Shown: positions 1 to 8,644 of the stretch, one piece after another
Layout of the letters: every line of letters starts with the position of its first letter
Numbering within the stretch: the stretch's first letter is position 1
From: Pseudomonadales bacterium
Lineage (GTDB): Bacteria; Pseudomonadota; Gammaproteobacteria; Pseudomonadales; UBA7239
Direction of reading: 5' to 3'
Assembly: GCA_028280345.1 (NCBI GenBank)
Contig: JANQLY010000005.1
Location: forward strand, 1-64,000
DNA length: 64,000 nucleotides
Made by a program: the position numbers and the translations under genes
Notes under the pieces: generated by a model
What the model saw: the letters and a program-made list of their open reading frames with translations, nothing else
Told to the model about the DNA's origin: nothing
Database searches by the model: none

Positions 1-139
1 CCGGCTGTAAATCTTCCCGTTTTAGCAGCACAGTGTTACCAGACCGCTGCGATAACAGCGGCGCCGGATCGATCGGGCTCTCCTGTGCCACATCGTAGAC
101 GCGGGCATCCAGGATGCGTTTGATATAGGTTTTTGGCAT
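1..139 (-). CDS. ilvA: Threonine ammonia-lyase, N-terminal part (runs off the window)
   Basis: The first 46 codons are visible, starting at an ATG whose complement is at 137-139. The peptide begins MPKTYIKRILDARVYDVAQE and continues to a VLLKREDLQP segment. This is the typical start of biosynthetic threonine deaminase, where the KRED segment precedes the PLP lysine further on. The enzyme converts threonine to 2-oxobutyrate in isoleucine synthesis. It is divergent from rpiA, an order common in gammaproteobacteria. The catalytic core and the regulatory domain lie outside the window. Confidence 0.88.
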   Translation of the reverse strand, partial: MPKTYIKRILDARVYDVAQESPIDPAPLLSQRSGNTVLLKREDLQP

Positions 140-237
140 TGCTCTGTGTTGCTGCCTTGGGTTGAAACAGTTCGCATCTTAATGATTGTTGGCCACTTAC
201 ACCAGTGCTATGTATAGGTTCTGCTGTATTGGCAGGA

Positions 238-243
238 TATAAT
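238..243 (+). promoter_or_regulatory. Candidate -10 box of rpiA
   Basis: A perfect TATAAT lies 34 bases before the chosen rpiA start. No good -35 is seen at 16-18 bp (about TAGGTT). Its presence argues against translation from the ATG at 242, which overlaps this box. Confidence 0.4.
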
Positions 244-277
244 GCGCATTTTTCACAGCAGGCGGGCGGGATTAACA

Positions 278-973
278 ATGGCAACGACCCAGGCAATGAC
301 CCAGGATGAACTCAAACAGGCAGTGGCTCAGGCAGCGGTAGACTATATCCAGCCGAAACTTGTCGACGACATTATCGTCGGTATTGGCACGGGCTCTACA
401 GCAAACTTCTTTATCGACCTGCTCGCTGCGCACAAGGGCAAAATTCAGGGCACCGTGGCAAGCTCGGAAGCCTCCGCCGAGCGCCTCAAGGGCCATGGGA
501 TTCCGGTTTACGACCTCAACAGCGTGGATGAAATTGCTGTGTATGTGGACGGCGCTGATGAAACCAACGAAAGACTGGAACTTATCAAAGGTGGCGGTGG
601 GGCACTGACCCGGGAAAAAATTGTCGCAGCAGCCTCTAAAGAGTTTGTTTGCATTGTCGATGGTAGCAAGTGGGTCGGCAAGCTAGGAGAGTTCCCATTA
701 CCCGTAGAAGTGATTCCAATGGCGCGCTCTTATGTGGCCCGCGAATTGGTCAAGCTTGGTGGCAATCCGATACTGCGTGAAGGTTTTACTACCGATAACG
801 GCAATATTATTCTTGATGTACACAATCTTGATATTGCGGTGCCGTGCCAGATAGAAGAAAAGATTAACGGCATTACCGGTGTGGTGTGCAATGGGCTGTT
901 TGCGTTAAAGCCTGCAGATGTTCTGATTATTGGCAGGGAGAGTGGGGTAGAGACGGTTACTTCAGGTAGCTAA
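278..973 (+). CDS. rpiA: Ribose-5-phosphate isomerase A
   Basis: Interconverts ribose-5-phosphate and ribulose-5-phosphate in the non-oxidative pentose phosphate pathway; cytosolic. The protein carries the phosphate-binding [13 protein letters not shown] loop, the DGADET active-site segment and [11 protein letters not shown], which match the catalytic Asp, Lys and Glu regions of RpiA. It is about 231 residues long, against 219 in E. coli. I chose the ATG at 278. The ATG at 296 (MTQDELKQ) aligns best with the E. coli start and is also possible. The ATG at 242 overlaps a TATAAT box and would add a non-conserved extension. Confidence 0.95.
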   Translation: MATTQAMTQDELKQAVAQAAVDYIQPKLVDDIIVGIGTGSTANFFIDLLAAHKGKIQGTVASSEASAERLKGHGIPVYDLNSVDEIAVYVDGADETNERLELIKGGGGALTREKIVAAASKEFVCIVDGSKWVGKLGEFPLPVEVIPMARSYVARELVKLGGNPILREGFTTDNGNIILDVHNLDIAVPCQIEEKINGITGVVCNGLFALKPADVLIIGRESGVETVTSGS

Positions 974-982
974 TATTCCTGT

Positions 983-1006
983 CGCGGGTTGCCTGGACAG
1001 CCCGCG
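983..1006. terminator. GC-rich hairpin between convergent genes
   Basis: Arms CGCGGGTTG and CAGCCCGCG (one G-T pair) enclose a 6-base loop between rpiA and the convergent gene. There is no U tract, so it may act only as an mRNA end or as a weak bidirectional terminator. Confidence 0.4.
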
Positions 1007-1021
1007 ATATCAAGCAGTTTA

Positions 1022-1804
1022 TTATGAGCCAAGTTTTCCATATCTGCTGTGCTGTGATAGATGAAGCACAATTACACCGGACGCTGTTTTAACGGGATAG
1101 TAAATTTCATACCTGCCATTATGGGAAGAAAATTTATGATCTATAGATCTATTATCAAATATAAGATTTAAGTATTCTCTTTCCTCGCTAGAGGTGCTCA
1201 ATATGTAATTCTCTTTGTGAGCGTCACTATCTTCACCTAAGCTGGAATAACTACTAAAACCCAGCAGTAACGGTTTATTATTTAACTGATCTCTTACAAT
1301 AACAGTGACTCTTGGAAATTTCTCTTCTACTTTACTAAGAACTTTAATGCTTTTACTTGCATTATTTATATAGTCCTTTGAAAAATTGTATCTGGACAGT
1401 GAATCAATAATCTCACTTTGCTCGCTAATGAGGTCGCTGGCTGCAGATACCAGGTATTGTTCTTTCTTTTTTGAGGTTGCTTCATCAGCAATATATAGAA
1501 AAGCAAAGATAGCAATTAGTGATACACAAAAAATAGCAATTACATTTTTTGTTTTATATGTTCCGGTAATACTTGCGGCCTCTTTACCTTCAGCAATTGC
1601 TGTCAGGTTGTACATGATGTTAAGGACTATGGAGCCACCGAGTATTGAAAAGATGCCAAATATGCTTAGGAAAAAAGCCTCGGTCATATTTTCTCGAAAC
1701 ACTTTAAAGCCAAATACGGTAATACATACAAATATAAAAACCCAATAAACCAAAAGAATTACAGTAAATAGTGCAATTCTATTTGTAGTCTTGACAATAT
1801 TCAT
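1022..1804 (-). CDS. Membrane protein of unknown function
   Basis: A 260-residue protein that I do not recognise. Three hydrophobic segments lie in the N-terminal 110 residues (about 9-34, 43-66 and 88-106). They are followed by a soluble, charged, probably extracytoplasmic C-terminal half with heptad-like stretches (SDLISEQSEIIDSL) and a compact beta-rich end. The layout resembles a sensor-like module without an output domain. The gene is clearly more AT-rich than rpiA and stands alone, convergent with rpiA, which fits an accessory gene. Confidence 0.65.
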   Translation of the reverse strand: MNIVKTTNRIALFTVILLVYWVFIFVCITVFGFKVFRENMTEAFFLSIFGIFSILGGSIVLNIMYNLTAIAEGKEAASITGTYKTKNVIAIFCVSLIAIFAFLYIADEATSKKKEQYLVSAASDLISEQSEIIDSLSRYNFSKDYINNASKSIKVLSKVEEKFPRVTVIVRDQLNNKPLLLGFSSYSSLGEDSDAHKENYILSTSSEEREYLNLIFDNRSIDHKFSSHNGRYEIYYPVKTASGVIVLHLSQHSRYGKLGS

Positions 1805-2003
1805 ATTGACTCCATTTTAGTCTTATACTCAGGATCAGAAAACCAGGAAGTATTAAGTAATCTCTATTTGCAAGATTTTCGTACAGAGTAATTTGGCGGA
1901 ATTACCAATCCAGGGTTACGTCAAACGGTGCAAAAAATACTTGCCTGGAACTGCTTCTGCGTTTTCAGTAATTTCTCTTTTATCAGACTCTGTCTGGATT
2001 TAT

Positions 2004-2225
2004 TTACTGCCCTCGTTCCGCTTGCTCAAACCATTGAATAACTTGTTGTAAATAAGCCTCGCCGTACAGGGATTTAAATTCCTGGGTTGACTTATCCTGT
2101 GGGTCCTGGAGTGCAGTGATCCGGGAGCGGGCATACTCTGGCGTCAGATTAATCTTGCAACGTTCTGTAAGTGCCTGGCGCCATTCTGCAAAATTTTTAA
2201 AGTAGAAATCGGTGGTGTCTGTCAT
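2004..2225 (-). CDS. Small conserved-looking cytosolic protein
   Basis: A 73-residue soluble protein without signal peptide or membrane segment. It is rich in aromatic residues (FYFKNFAEWRQALTERC, then YGEAYLQQVIQWFEQA) and probably all-helical. I know of no function. The start ATG at 2225 follows a short leader, and the upstream gap to the sugar dehydrogenase end is 92 bases, so the two may be co-transcribed. Confidence 0.6.
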   Translation of the reverse strand: MTDTTDFYFKNFAEWRQALTERCKINLTPEYARSRITALQDPQDKSTQEFKSLYGEAYLQQVIQWFEQAERGQ

Positions 2226-2317
2226 AAAGTCTGGTCTCTAAGTGGTTTATAGTCAGGATGTCTGCCGCTGGTTCTTCAGAGGTAAGACCTTCTGTAATTT
2301 CAGCTTCCATAGTCATA

Positions 2318-3451
2318 CTAATTGACTACAGGGCTTAAACGAAAAATTTTACCACTATCGGTTGAGAAATATATAAGCCCGTCCGGTCCCTCGATTAAAG
2401 CCCTGACCCTTTCACCAAAATCATCCAGCAAACGCTCTTCGGAAACCAGTTCTCCCGCGTCACTCACACTCACCCGGTTGATATGTGCCTGCTTCAGCGC
2501 GCCAGACAATAAATTACCCTGCCAGTCGGGAAACGTCTTGCCCTGATAAAGCAACAGCGACCCTGGGGCAATCGAAGGGGTATACACTTTATGGGGCTGT
2601 TCCATGCCGTCTTTATGGGTGTCATCGGCCACATCAACCGGCCCCCAATATTCCTTACCGTAAGAGATTTCCGGCCAACCATAATTGCGCCCGGGCAGTA
2701 CCAGGTTAATTTCATCACCACCCCGTGGACCGTGCTCAATAACCCAGAGCCGGTCATTGTCAGCATCGTAAGTAATACCCTGAGGGTTACGGTGGCCATA
2801 ACTCCAGATAGCAGGTAATGCCTTCGAGTTACCCAAAAAAGGATTGTCGTCTGGAGCACTTCCATCGAGATTCAAGCGGATGACAGAGCCATTGTGCTTC
2901 ATCAAGTCCTGGGCACTTGGCCGAACACCTCTATCCCCTACGGTAAAAAATAGATGCCCATCGTTATCAAAGGCAATACGGCTGCCAAAGTGTTTGTGTT
3001 TTCCCGTAGCAGAGTCAGAGATAAATAGATCGCGCCATTCAACAACCTGACCATCAGCTATTTTGGCTTGGGCCAGTGTGGTGACACCTTCGTCATCTTT
3101 ATCTTTCACATAGGTGAAGTACACCTGGTCACCGTCTGTATAATCAGGCAGTACGGCAACATCCATTAAGCCACCTTGCCCAGCGGCTAGTACTTCAGGG
3201 GTATTCTGCAGGTTCTGTACCTGTCCGCTTTGCAATGAAACAATGCCCATGCCACCACCGCGCTCTGTAAACAGGATTTCATCAGGGCCGAGAAAAGCCA
3301 TGCCCCAGATAACGCCATGGCCTTCGGTTATCTGCTCCACCTGAATGTTTACTGTTTCGGTGGTTTCCTTGTGTACGACCTTGGCCCAGCTACTGTGAGC
3401 AAAAGTGGCTAAAAGTAAGAATAGAAAAAGTGCTTTGAGCATATAAGACAC
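2318..3451 (-). CDS. PQQ-dependent sugar dehydrogenase (GSDH/YliI-like), secreted
   Basis: A soluble six-bladed beta-propeller dehydrogenase of the glucose/sorbosone dehydrogenase family, expected to oxidise aldose sugars in the periplasm with PQQ. It has a signal peptide (about residues 1-23, ending HSSWA). The propeller shows family hallmarks: FTERGGGMGIVS, GGLMDVAVLPDY, YGHRNPQGITYD and EHGPRGGDEINLV followed by GRNYGWP. Length (377) is normal. The ATG at 3442 (MLKALF) is an alternative start. No PQQ synthesis genes are in the window. Substrate is unknown. Confidence 0.88.
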   Translation of the reverse strand: MSYMLKALFLFLLLATFAHSSWAKVVHKETTETVNIQVEQITEGHGVIWGMAFLGPDEILFTERGGGMGIVSLQSGQVQNLQNTPEVLAAGQGGLMDVAVLPDYTDGDQVYFTYVKDKDDEGVTTLAQAKIADGQVVEWRDLFISDSATGKHKHFGSRIAFDNDGHLFFTVGDRGVRPSAQDLMKHNGSVIRLNLDGSAPDDNPFLGNSKALPAIWSYGHRNPQGITYDADNDRLWVIEHGPRGGDEINLVLPGRNYGWPEISYGKEYWGPVDVADDTHKDGMEQPHKVYTPSIAPGSLLLYQGKTFPDWQGNLLSGALKQAHINRVSVSDAGELVSEERLLDDFGERVRALIEGPDGLIYFSTDSGKIFRLSPVVN

Positions 3452-3545
3452 TCCTGTGAACGGAAAAATTTTACTAACCTATAGAAATTTGTTCAATCGT
3501 TATTCTCTTCCCTACATTTTGTGCGTCATTATTTTTTGTCTGGCT

Positions 3546-4061
3546 CTAATTATTCTCATAAACAAACAAATGGATATCGTCCGCAGAGCCTGGAACTTGC
3601 TGGAGTCCACGATCCGTAAAGCCTGCTTTCACAGCCACAGCTTTTGAGGCACTGTGTTTGGGTGATATTGGGGCAATCACTCGGCTGTAACCAAGCTGCC
3701 TGATAGCGTGATTGGCCAGCTCACTCGCTATCTCTGCCGCATATCCATTGCCACGCGCACGGGTCTTTATTGCATACATGATTTCAACGCTATCGCTCTC
3801 GCGTGGGGTTAGACCACAAAACCCTATAAATTCTTTACTTTCGTTATCTTCAACAGCAAATGCCATCATTGGATTGTCAGAACCGTACGAATCTATAGTC
3901 GCCTTTAGAAGATCTGTTGCACCTTTGCGAGTTTTTTGATCATCATCAAAGGTAAGAAATTTTGTCGATCCGCGATCTGTCATAAAACTAATAAATTCTT
4001 CAAGATCGTCAGTTTTGAATTGACGAATTCGTAGACGCTTTGAGGTTATTAAAAACTTCAT
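3546..4061 (-). CDS. GNAT family N-acetyltransferase (RimJ/RimL type)
   Basis: A 171-residue acetyltransferase that would transfer acetyl from acetyl-CoA to an amine, probably a protein N-terminus or a small molecule. The N-terminal strand TSKRLRIRQFKTDD, a central FIGFCGLTPRE strand and the acetyl-CoA loop RARGNGYAAEI are visible. The ATG directly follows the GTTTAGC end of a candidate attC site (4062-4143), so this may be the next integron cassette. No attC was seen at its own 3' end. Confidence 0.82.
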   Translation of the reverse strand: MKFLITSKRLRIRQFKTDDLEEFISFMTDRGSTKFLTFDDDQKTRKGATDLLKATIDSYGSDNPMMAFAVEDNESKEFIGFCGLTPRESDSVEIMYAIKTRARGNGYAAEIASELANHAIRQLGYSRVIAPISPKHSASKAVAVKAGFTDRGLQQVPGSADDIHLFVYENN

Positions 4062-4143
4062 GCTAAACTAAAAATCATGATTTACCGCTTTGGCAGCTAA
4101 TGTCACTTTTAGTGGCGCAGTCCGCTGTAGCACCTGGTTATGC
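4062..4143 (-). repeat. Candidate integron attC site at the end of the MAPEG gene
   Basis: Read on the minus strand, GCATAAC contains the TAA stop of the MAPEG gene. It is followed by CAGGTGCTACAGCGGACTGC, a short CACT/AGTG stem, GCTGCCAAAGCGG and finally GTTTAGC just before the GNAT ATG. The MAPEG gene's own 5' boundary carries GTTATGC (4546-4552), the exact complement of GCATAAC. That is what an excised circular cassette needs for R'/R'' pairing. The inner arms pair poorly and no integrase gene is in the window. Confidence 0.42.
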
Positions 4144-4527
4144 ATGCCCAAACAGACTTAAATAAAGTAAAACAGCCGCTGATGTAATCAAACTGGTAAA
4201 TGTTAAGGTCATACCAGTAACTCGAAATTTATAATTCTCATCAGTATTGGATACGCCGTATGCATGGATAATTCTACCAAGCAGCAAAATTAAACAGACA
4301 AAGTGAACTAATAATGTTGAAGTTTGAGCGAGTTCCAGCATTAATGAAAGTAATAACGCTAAAGGCGTATATTCAATGAAATTTGAATGAACCCTGATAG
4401 CTCTAAGCAAGCTTTCATCTTCACCATTCCCGATGCCAATTTTTAACTTTCTTCGTAAGCCAAGCGTTCTGAAGCTTAGAAAGATGAACATGAAAGTCAG
4501 TAGTGATGCATAAATTGGAGTTATCAT
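4138..4527 (-). CDS. MAPEG family membrane protein
   Basis: About 129 residues with four hydrophobic helices. It carries the MAPEG-type signature: an RAIRVHSNFIEYTPLALLL segment after the first helix, and a GRIIHAYG motif near the third. MAPEG proteins are membrane glutathione transferases/peroxidases and relatives; bacterial members of this size are mostly uncharacterised. I chose the ATG at 4527 (MITPIYASLL). A longer form would start at a TTG at 4554. The gene is bounded by GTTATGC and GCATAAC, as expected for an integron gene cassette. Confidence 0.82.
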   Translation of the reverse strand: MITPIYASLLTFMFIFLSFRTLGLRRKLKIGIGNGEDESLLRAIRVHSNFIEYTPLALLLSLMLELAQTSTLLVHFVCLILLLGRIIHAYGVSNTDENYKFRVTGMTLTFTSLITSAAVLLYLSLFGHA

Positions 4528-4599
4528 AGCGAACTTATTACTAGTGCATAACAACTTTAAATTTTATATAAACCAATATCTTACAGCAAAAAAGATTTC

Positions 4600-4625
4600 A
4601 CTCAACGAGCCAGTGCGCGTTGAGT
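4600..4625 (-). terminator. Probable terminator after the Rieske oxygenase
   Basis: On the minus strand an 8-bp stem ACTCAACG/CGTTGAGT with a 10-base loop is followed after 6 bases by TTTTTT. It lies 27 bases past the stop codon of the Rieske oxygenase gene. Confidence 0.55.
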
Positions 4626-4651
4626 AGAGAATTTTGTGCCTGTGCTTTGAT

Positions 4652-5725
4652 CTACTGCTCTGAGTTGATTTCTCTAGTCATTATTTTATTTTTGAGTTCT
4701 TCAATGTCCGGAGCTTTTTCATTACCCTTAATGACTTCTTCTTCGACGAGGGGTTCGGCGTAAAACTGGCTAAACCACTTACGAAACTGACTAATAGGGC
4801 CATCACCGTCACAGAGTAGGGGTTGAGCGCGGTAGGCTTTGTTATTCCAGATCGGAATATCCTCTTCCACCTGGCCGGAGAGCTCATCGATTAAGCCCTG
4901 AGCCATAATCTGTTGCAGTTCGTTCTGGTCTTTTTTCTGTTTGAAAGCAAAGCGCAGATGAATATGGTCATCATCAATCGGTATAACCAGGCCCATCATC
5001 AGGGTATCGAATATGCCAGTAAATCGCTGCCAGGTTTGTCCGGGGCCATTGTTAGAGGTGTCAATAAAGAAATCGCACCAGTGCTCCCCCGTCTCATCCA
5101 GCGTACCGTCTTCCAGCATGGCCGGGCTTGTCGCTGTGAGATGGGCATGCCGTTGATACCCATCATGCTTAATTTCGCCGAAAGGCACATCCTGTGAGCG
5201 GTGTACGAAGGCAAAGTGAGCTTTGTCTGCTGCATTCTCTGCGGTTTCCTGTATGGCCGCGTTCACGACCCAATCGCGATGAATGAAGTCGTCCCATTCA
5301 TCGGAATACAGTTCATCAATCCTGAAGACCTCAAATAACGGATCTATGTCATCCGGGTGATACCAGCACCAGATGGCCTTGTTCAATTCGACCACGGGAT
5401 AAAATCTAATACATTGCTTGCCATCGGCTCGGGGTGGTATTTTTTCCGCATAAGGTATCTCTTCGACATAACCTTCGCCGTTGAATTGCCAACCATGGAA
5501 TGGACAGGCAATAGTTTCTCCTTTAACCGTACCGCCAATACCAAGATGAGCTCCCAGGTGAGGGCAGTAGGCGTCAAGCACTTTAGCTTCACCAGACTCG
5601 GTTCGAAATAACACGAGATCGCGACCAAAATAGTGAAGCGCTTTTACATCACCCACATTAAGCTCATCTGAAAATGCGATGCCATACCAGCCGAATGGTA
5701 TCGGTAGAGTGTAACGTTTGCCCAT
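4652..5725 (-). CDS. Rieske non-heme iron oxygenase, KshA-like
   Basis: Terminal oxygenase component of a two-component Rieske system. The Rieske [2Fe-2S] ligands are C54/H56 (CPHLGAH) and C74/H77 (CPFHGW). The mononuclear iron site reads NAADKAHFAFVH, with D167, H170 and H175. Length (357) and overall motifs resemble 3-ketosteroid 9-alpha-hydroxylase oxygenase subunits and cholesterol desaturase-like relatives (established families). A role in steroid or lipid hydroxylation is an inference, strengthened by the steroid-ring genes 25 kb away. No reductase gene lies beside it. Confidence 0.85.
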   Translation of the reverse strand: MGKRYTLPIPFGWYGIAFSDELNVGDVKALHYFGRDLVLFRTESGEAKVLDAYCPHLGAHLGIGGTVKGETIACPFHGWQFNGEGYVEEIPYAEKIPPRADGKQCIRFYPVVELNKAIWCWYHPDDIDPLFEVFRIDELYSDEWDDFIHRDWVVNAAIQETAENAADKAHFAFVHRSQDVPFGEIKHDGYQRHAHLTATSPAMLEDGTLDETGEHWCDFFIDTSNNGPGQTWQRFTGIFDTLMMGLVIPIDDDHIHLRFAFKQKKDQNELQQIMAQGLIDELSGQVEEDIPIWNNKAYRAQPLLCDGDGPISQFRKWFSQFYAEPLVEEEVIKGNEKAPDIEELKNKIMTREINSEQ

Positions 5726-5840
5726 GGACTAATACCTTCTTTCTTTTAGTATCTGATATAAATAAGGCTAAAAAACCGTGGGGCTAAGTGTATCAATTTT
5801 CTCGTGTCGAGTTTCAGGATTAAACACTTCTAGCCGCACG

Positions 5841-6236
5841 TTAATCACTATTTTCTAATGTCTTTAGCCAGGTGGGATCATCTTTGACCTCGATGCTGAT
5901 ACTGAACGGCTCGCCGATGTCTTTAGAAATGTCTTCGTAGGTGAGATGGATCCTGATGATTCCTTGATCAAGAGAGAGTAAGTAGCCGTATACAAAACGA
6001 TACTCATCCCAGAAATAGAGGCATCCAAATTGAGTATTCTCGGTGATTTTATTTCTATGCCTACCGGGTTTCATTGGAGAGTCCATCTCAAGGCGAATGC
6101 CGTCGCCAAACAGCTCATCTCCATCGGGAACCAGGGCAGTAAAGTGGATGCCTCCATTATCTAAATGTTTAACGTCGCAACTGTACCACTTGTCTATTTG
6201 CGCGCCGGGTATATTCAGGTTTAACGTTGCGATCAT
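5841..6236 (-). CDS. Hypothetical protein, possibly PilZ-like beta-barrel
   Basis: A 131-residue soluble protein of alternating beta-strand character, with DNGGIHFTALVPDGDELFGDG in the middle and an acidic C-terminus. I see no diagnostic catalytic motif. The RXXXR and D/NxSxxG signature of PilZ is not clear, so that label is only a possibility. The upstream membrane protein gene ends 19 bases before this start, so the two form a small minus-strand unit. Confidence 0.55.
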   Translation of the reverse strand: MIATLNLNIPGAQIDKWYSCDVKHLDNGGIHFTALVPDGDELFGDGIRLEMDSPMKPGRHRNKITENTQFGCLYFWDEYRFVYGYLLSLDQGIIRIHLTYEDISKDIGEPFSISIEVKDDPTWLKTLENSD

Positions 6237-6255
6237 CTGTTATCTAAAGTAACTG

Positions 6256-6687
6256 TTATGATACTGGTAACCAGCCCTTATTTTGCGTGTACTTTGTATA
6301 CCAAATTAAAAACAGGGATATTACAACGGGCATTAATAGTATGCCTATGATTTGACCGAGGCTAAAATCAATACCCAGAGTAAGAGAGTGGGCGGTGGCT
6401 ATGACGGTGCCTGCTAAAGACACAATAAATAAATATATCGCCGACGCTCGTTTGAGCATGAGAAGAATACACCCTATCGCGCCACCAAAAACTGAAGCTG
6501 CAAACCCTATGGTTGCCCACAAAGGCCGGCCTTGAATAATTGCTTGCTCTGATTCCGGATACGAGGAGACCATTTCTGGATTCAGTTGTACGACAAAGTT
6601 GATGCAACCCATTAGATTCCAGATAAACATAAATACAGTGATTGCCCAAAAGCTCCAGTGGATTTTGCTAGTACAATCTCCGTTCAT
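6256..6687 (-). CDS. Four-helix membrane protein of unknown function
   Basis: A 143-residue integral membrane protein with four predicted helices (about 12-32, 53-72, 79-100 and 108-130) and a WNLMGCINFVVQ motif in the first. Proteins of this type are common in marine proteobacteria and are sometimes labelled sugar transporter without evidence. It is probably co-transcribed with the 5841-6236 gene. The end of the 5'-adjacent reading frame is 140 bases away. Confidence 0.65.
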   Translation of the reverse strand: MNGDCTSKIHWSFWAITVFMFIWNLMGCINFVVQLNPEMVSSYPESEQAIIQGRPLWATIGFAASVFGGAIGCILLMLKRASAIYLFIVSLAGTVIATAHSLTLGIDFSLGQIIGILLMPVVISLFLIWYTKYTQNKGWLPVS

Positions 6688-6829
6688 TTTCCTCTCCTAT
6701 GCTGGCGACACACCCAACTGCAGATTCAGATATGATTGCTTTATAAGTCTGATACTTGGGAGTCCTATAGCACTACTTTAGTTTAAATACGCCGACATCT
6801 TACACCAATATAGTCCGGCTATAAGAGGA

Positions 6830-7582
6830 TTATCTTTTGCGAGCGCGTTTGCTGGGAGAGGGTTTGGGGAGGTCAGCGGTAAATAAAACGGCTCGGGGTT
6901 TTGCGCTGGTTTTTTTCAACCCGGTTGCAATTCTTGTTCTGACACTGTGGCTATCGGCAGGTATGCTTCGGGGTGTACTTAATGACTCTACGCGTCGTAT
7001 CCGCGCTTTAGGAATTGGCCCTTTGACTACCACTTCGGAAGATGAGCGTGCAAAGTTTTCACCGGTTCTGCCGAGTTTGGCTCTGCGGGCAGCTCTGGGG
7101 TCGCTAAAATCAACAGCTGGTGTTGATGCCAATAAGTCGATCGTTGCAATGCGTGGTCTGTTATCCCGTCTTGACTTTAAGGCCCACTTGGCTGCCTTGC
7201 GTTTGCTGGTTGTTAAAGACACAAACGGAGAGCGGCCGCCGCCCTGAACATGCTCTGCGACAGTTCGGGATGTTCTCCTGGGAGCCGCGGCCTTTATGCC
7301 CGATCTGAAAGGCTCGTCGTGGTCACTAAGCGCTCTGTAAACGCGAACATGTCCGCGGCGGGGTGGAGGGAGGTCTTCAGGATCATAGGCATCGGAATCA
7401 TCGGAGTCATCGTGATGTGGCCAGGGCGTACCAGCACCAAAAGCAGCTCCGGTAGAAAAGGGGCTTTCTGCATCGACAAATGCTCTACCTGCCGCCGATG
7501 AAGAGGACGCTTCCGAATCTGAAGATGATGATGGCGAAGGAGAGCGGGGCCTTTTCCTTTTTCTGCGGCTTTCCCTGGACAT
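6830..7582 (-). CDS. Predicted ADP-ribosyltransferase-like protein with SR-rich N-terminus
   Basis: A 250-residue soluble protein. Residues 1-35 are basic and Ser/Arg/Pro-rich (RRKRKRPRSPSPSSSSDS), 58-77 are acidic and the last residues are SKRARKR. The core (about 78-202) has a layout like cholera-toxin-type R-S-E enzymes: VYRAL (R83), SPFVSLTTS (S122 to S126), a RIATIDL strand and SEVVVKGPIP (E183). The assignment is by pattern only. No signal peptide is present. The ATG at 7582 has AAAGGGA upstream. The gene looks GC-richer than its neighbours, suggesting transfer. Confidence 0.6.
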   Translation of the reverse strand: MSRESRRKRKRPRSPSPSSSSDSEASSSSAAGRAFVDAESPFSTGAAFGAGTPWPHHDDSDDSDAYDPEDLPPPRRGHVRVYRALSDHDEPFRSGIKAAAPRRTSRTVAEHVQGGGRSPFVSLTTSKRKAAKWALKSRRDNRPRIATIDLLASTPAVDFSDPRAARRAKLGRTGENFARSSSEVVVKGPIPKARIRRVESLSTPRSIPADSHSVRTRIATGLKKTSAKPRAVLFTADLPKPSPSKRARKR

Positions 7583-7684
7583 ACCCAATTCCCTTTAAAT
7601 TTCTGAAATAGCAAGAGCTGGCAAGCATAGCACAAGAAAGAAAGCGGTAAAGAGCAAGATATTCTCTCTAGTGTTTAATTGTTT

Positions 7685-8488
7685 TCACTCTATGTTGTAT
7701 CTGCCAATTGAATTAATATAAAGAACGACTTCGGTCTCGGCACTAATGTTATGTTCGCCTTCCAGTTTGGAGCTAAAGAAGCTACCTGGTGACAGTGCAG
7801 TCTTCGTTTGTTCGTTGTTCCACTGATGGAAAGCTTTGCCTTGTACTACTACAACTTTTAACTCATATTTATTCTCAATTTTACCTTTGTAGCCTGCTGG
7901 TAATTTAACAAAACTACCATGATTCATATGAGGTTTGCCCCAAAGATACGCGATCTCTATCGTGCTTTCGGGCAGCCACTTTATGTCTTTGTTATTGAGC
8001 CAAACCAGATTACGTACATCTACATTGACTGGGCGTTCTCCGTTATCAAAAGATTTTTCTGCAGAAAGTACAAGGTACGGACCACTGTCGATTTCCAGGT
8101 AGATGAGGTTATCTTTCCCTTCTGCTGCTGTGATATGGTTTGCGCCTGCCGGCTGAGTCCAAAAAGAACCTGCAGGCAACCACATTTTTTCCGCAGCGGG
8201 ATCGTCATTGTGCATTAATCCCTCAATAACAATGCCACGGTAAGAAGTATTGTGTATATGCGGTGGTGAAGAAAAACCTTTTTCAAATTTTACTAACATA
8301 CCTGTTGCCATATCTTTGGTGCGATCCCCCCACAAGTCGGCTGCTCTTGGACTTGCATCGCCTCTAAGAGGGTTCAATAGACCCCATTCAATATCATCAG
8401 AAGCAATTACCAAATAATTATCGGCTTTTGATGGCAATATGACTATATTCATTGCCAAGGCTAGTAAGGCAAACTTGAGACTATTCAT
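7685..8488 (-). CDS. DUF4437-type cupin protein, exported
   Basis: A 267-residue protein with a signal peptide (about 1-22, ending SKA) and two cupin-like halves. The first half has [19 protein letters not shown] and [20 protein letters not shown], which supply likely metal-binding histidines. The second repeats the pattern in degenerate form ([20 protein letters not shown] and AFHQWNN). DUF4437 members have no agreed function. The gene is a single unit. Just upstream lies a fragment that matches the start of the MAPEG gene. Confidence 0.8.
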   Translation of the reverse strand: MNSLKFALLALAMNIVILPSKADNYLVIASDDIEWGLLNPLRGDASPRAADLWGDRTKDMATGMLVKFEKGFSSPPHIHNTSYRGIVIEGLMHNDDPAAEKMWLPAGSFWTQPAGANHITAAEGKDNLIYLEIDSGPYLVLSAEKSFDNGERPVNVDVRNLVWLNNKDIKWLPESTIEIAYLWGKPHMNHGSFVKLPAGYKGKIENKYELKVVVVQGKAFHQWNNEQTKTALSPGSFFSSKLEGEHNISAETEVVLYINSIGRYNIE

Positions 8489-8515
8489 TTTAATTTCTCA
8501 TAATTTGATGCAAAA

Positions 8516-8563
8516 CTATGCATAAATCGGGGTTATCATGATGAGCGCCTCACTAATACGTAA
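8516..8563 (-). pseudogene. Remnant duplicate of the MAPEG gene start
   Basis: On the minus strand ATGATAACCCCGATTTATGC reads MITPIYA and is then stopped by TAG. It matches the MAPEG start at 4506-4527 in 20 of 22 bases. The 24 bases before the ATG also resemble that gene's leader (TTACGTATTAGT against TTATGCACTAGT). Similarity stops after GCAT. Confidence 0.5.
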
Positions 8564-8644
8564 GGCTACAATAGACTATTGTATAAATATACTTGAGTTC
8601 ATTGAAAGCATTTTCAATGTTTGTCTAATAAGGATAACTGCTTG

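Noticed and set aside
6837..7247. 136-codon frame on the plus strand opposite the ADP-ribosyltransferase-like gene
   Set aside because: It lacks a ribosome site and mirrors the minus-strand gene, which has an AAAGGGA site and an ordered domain.
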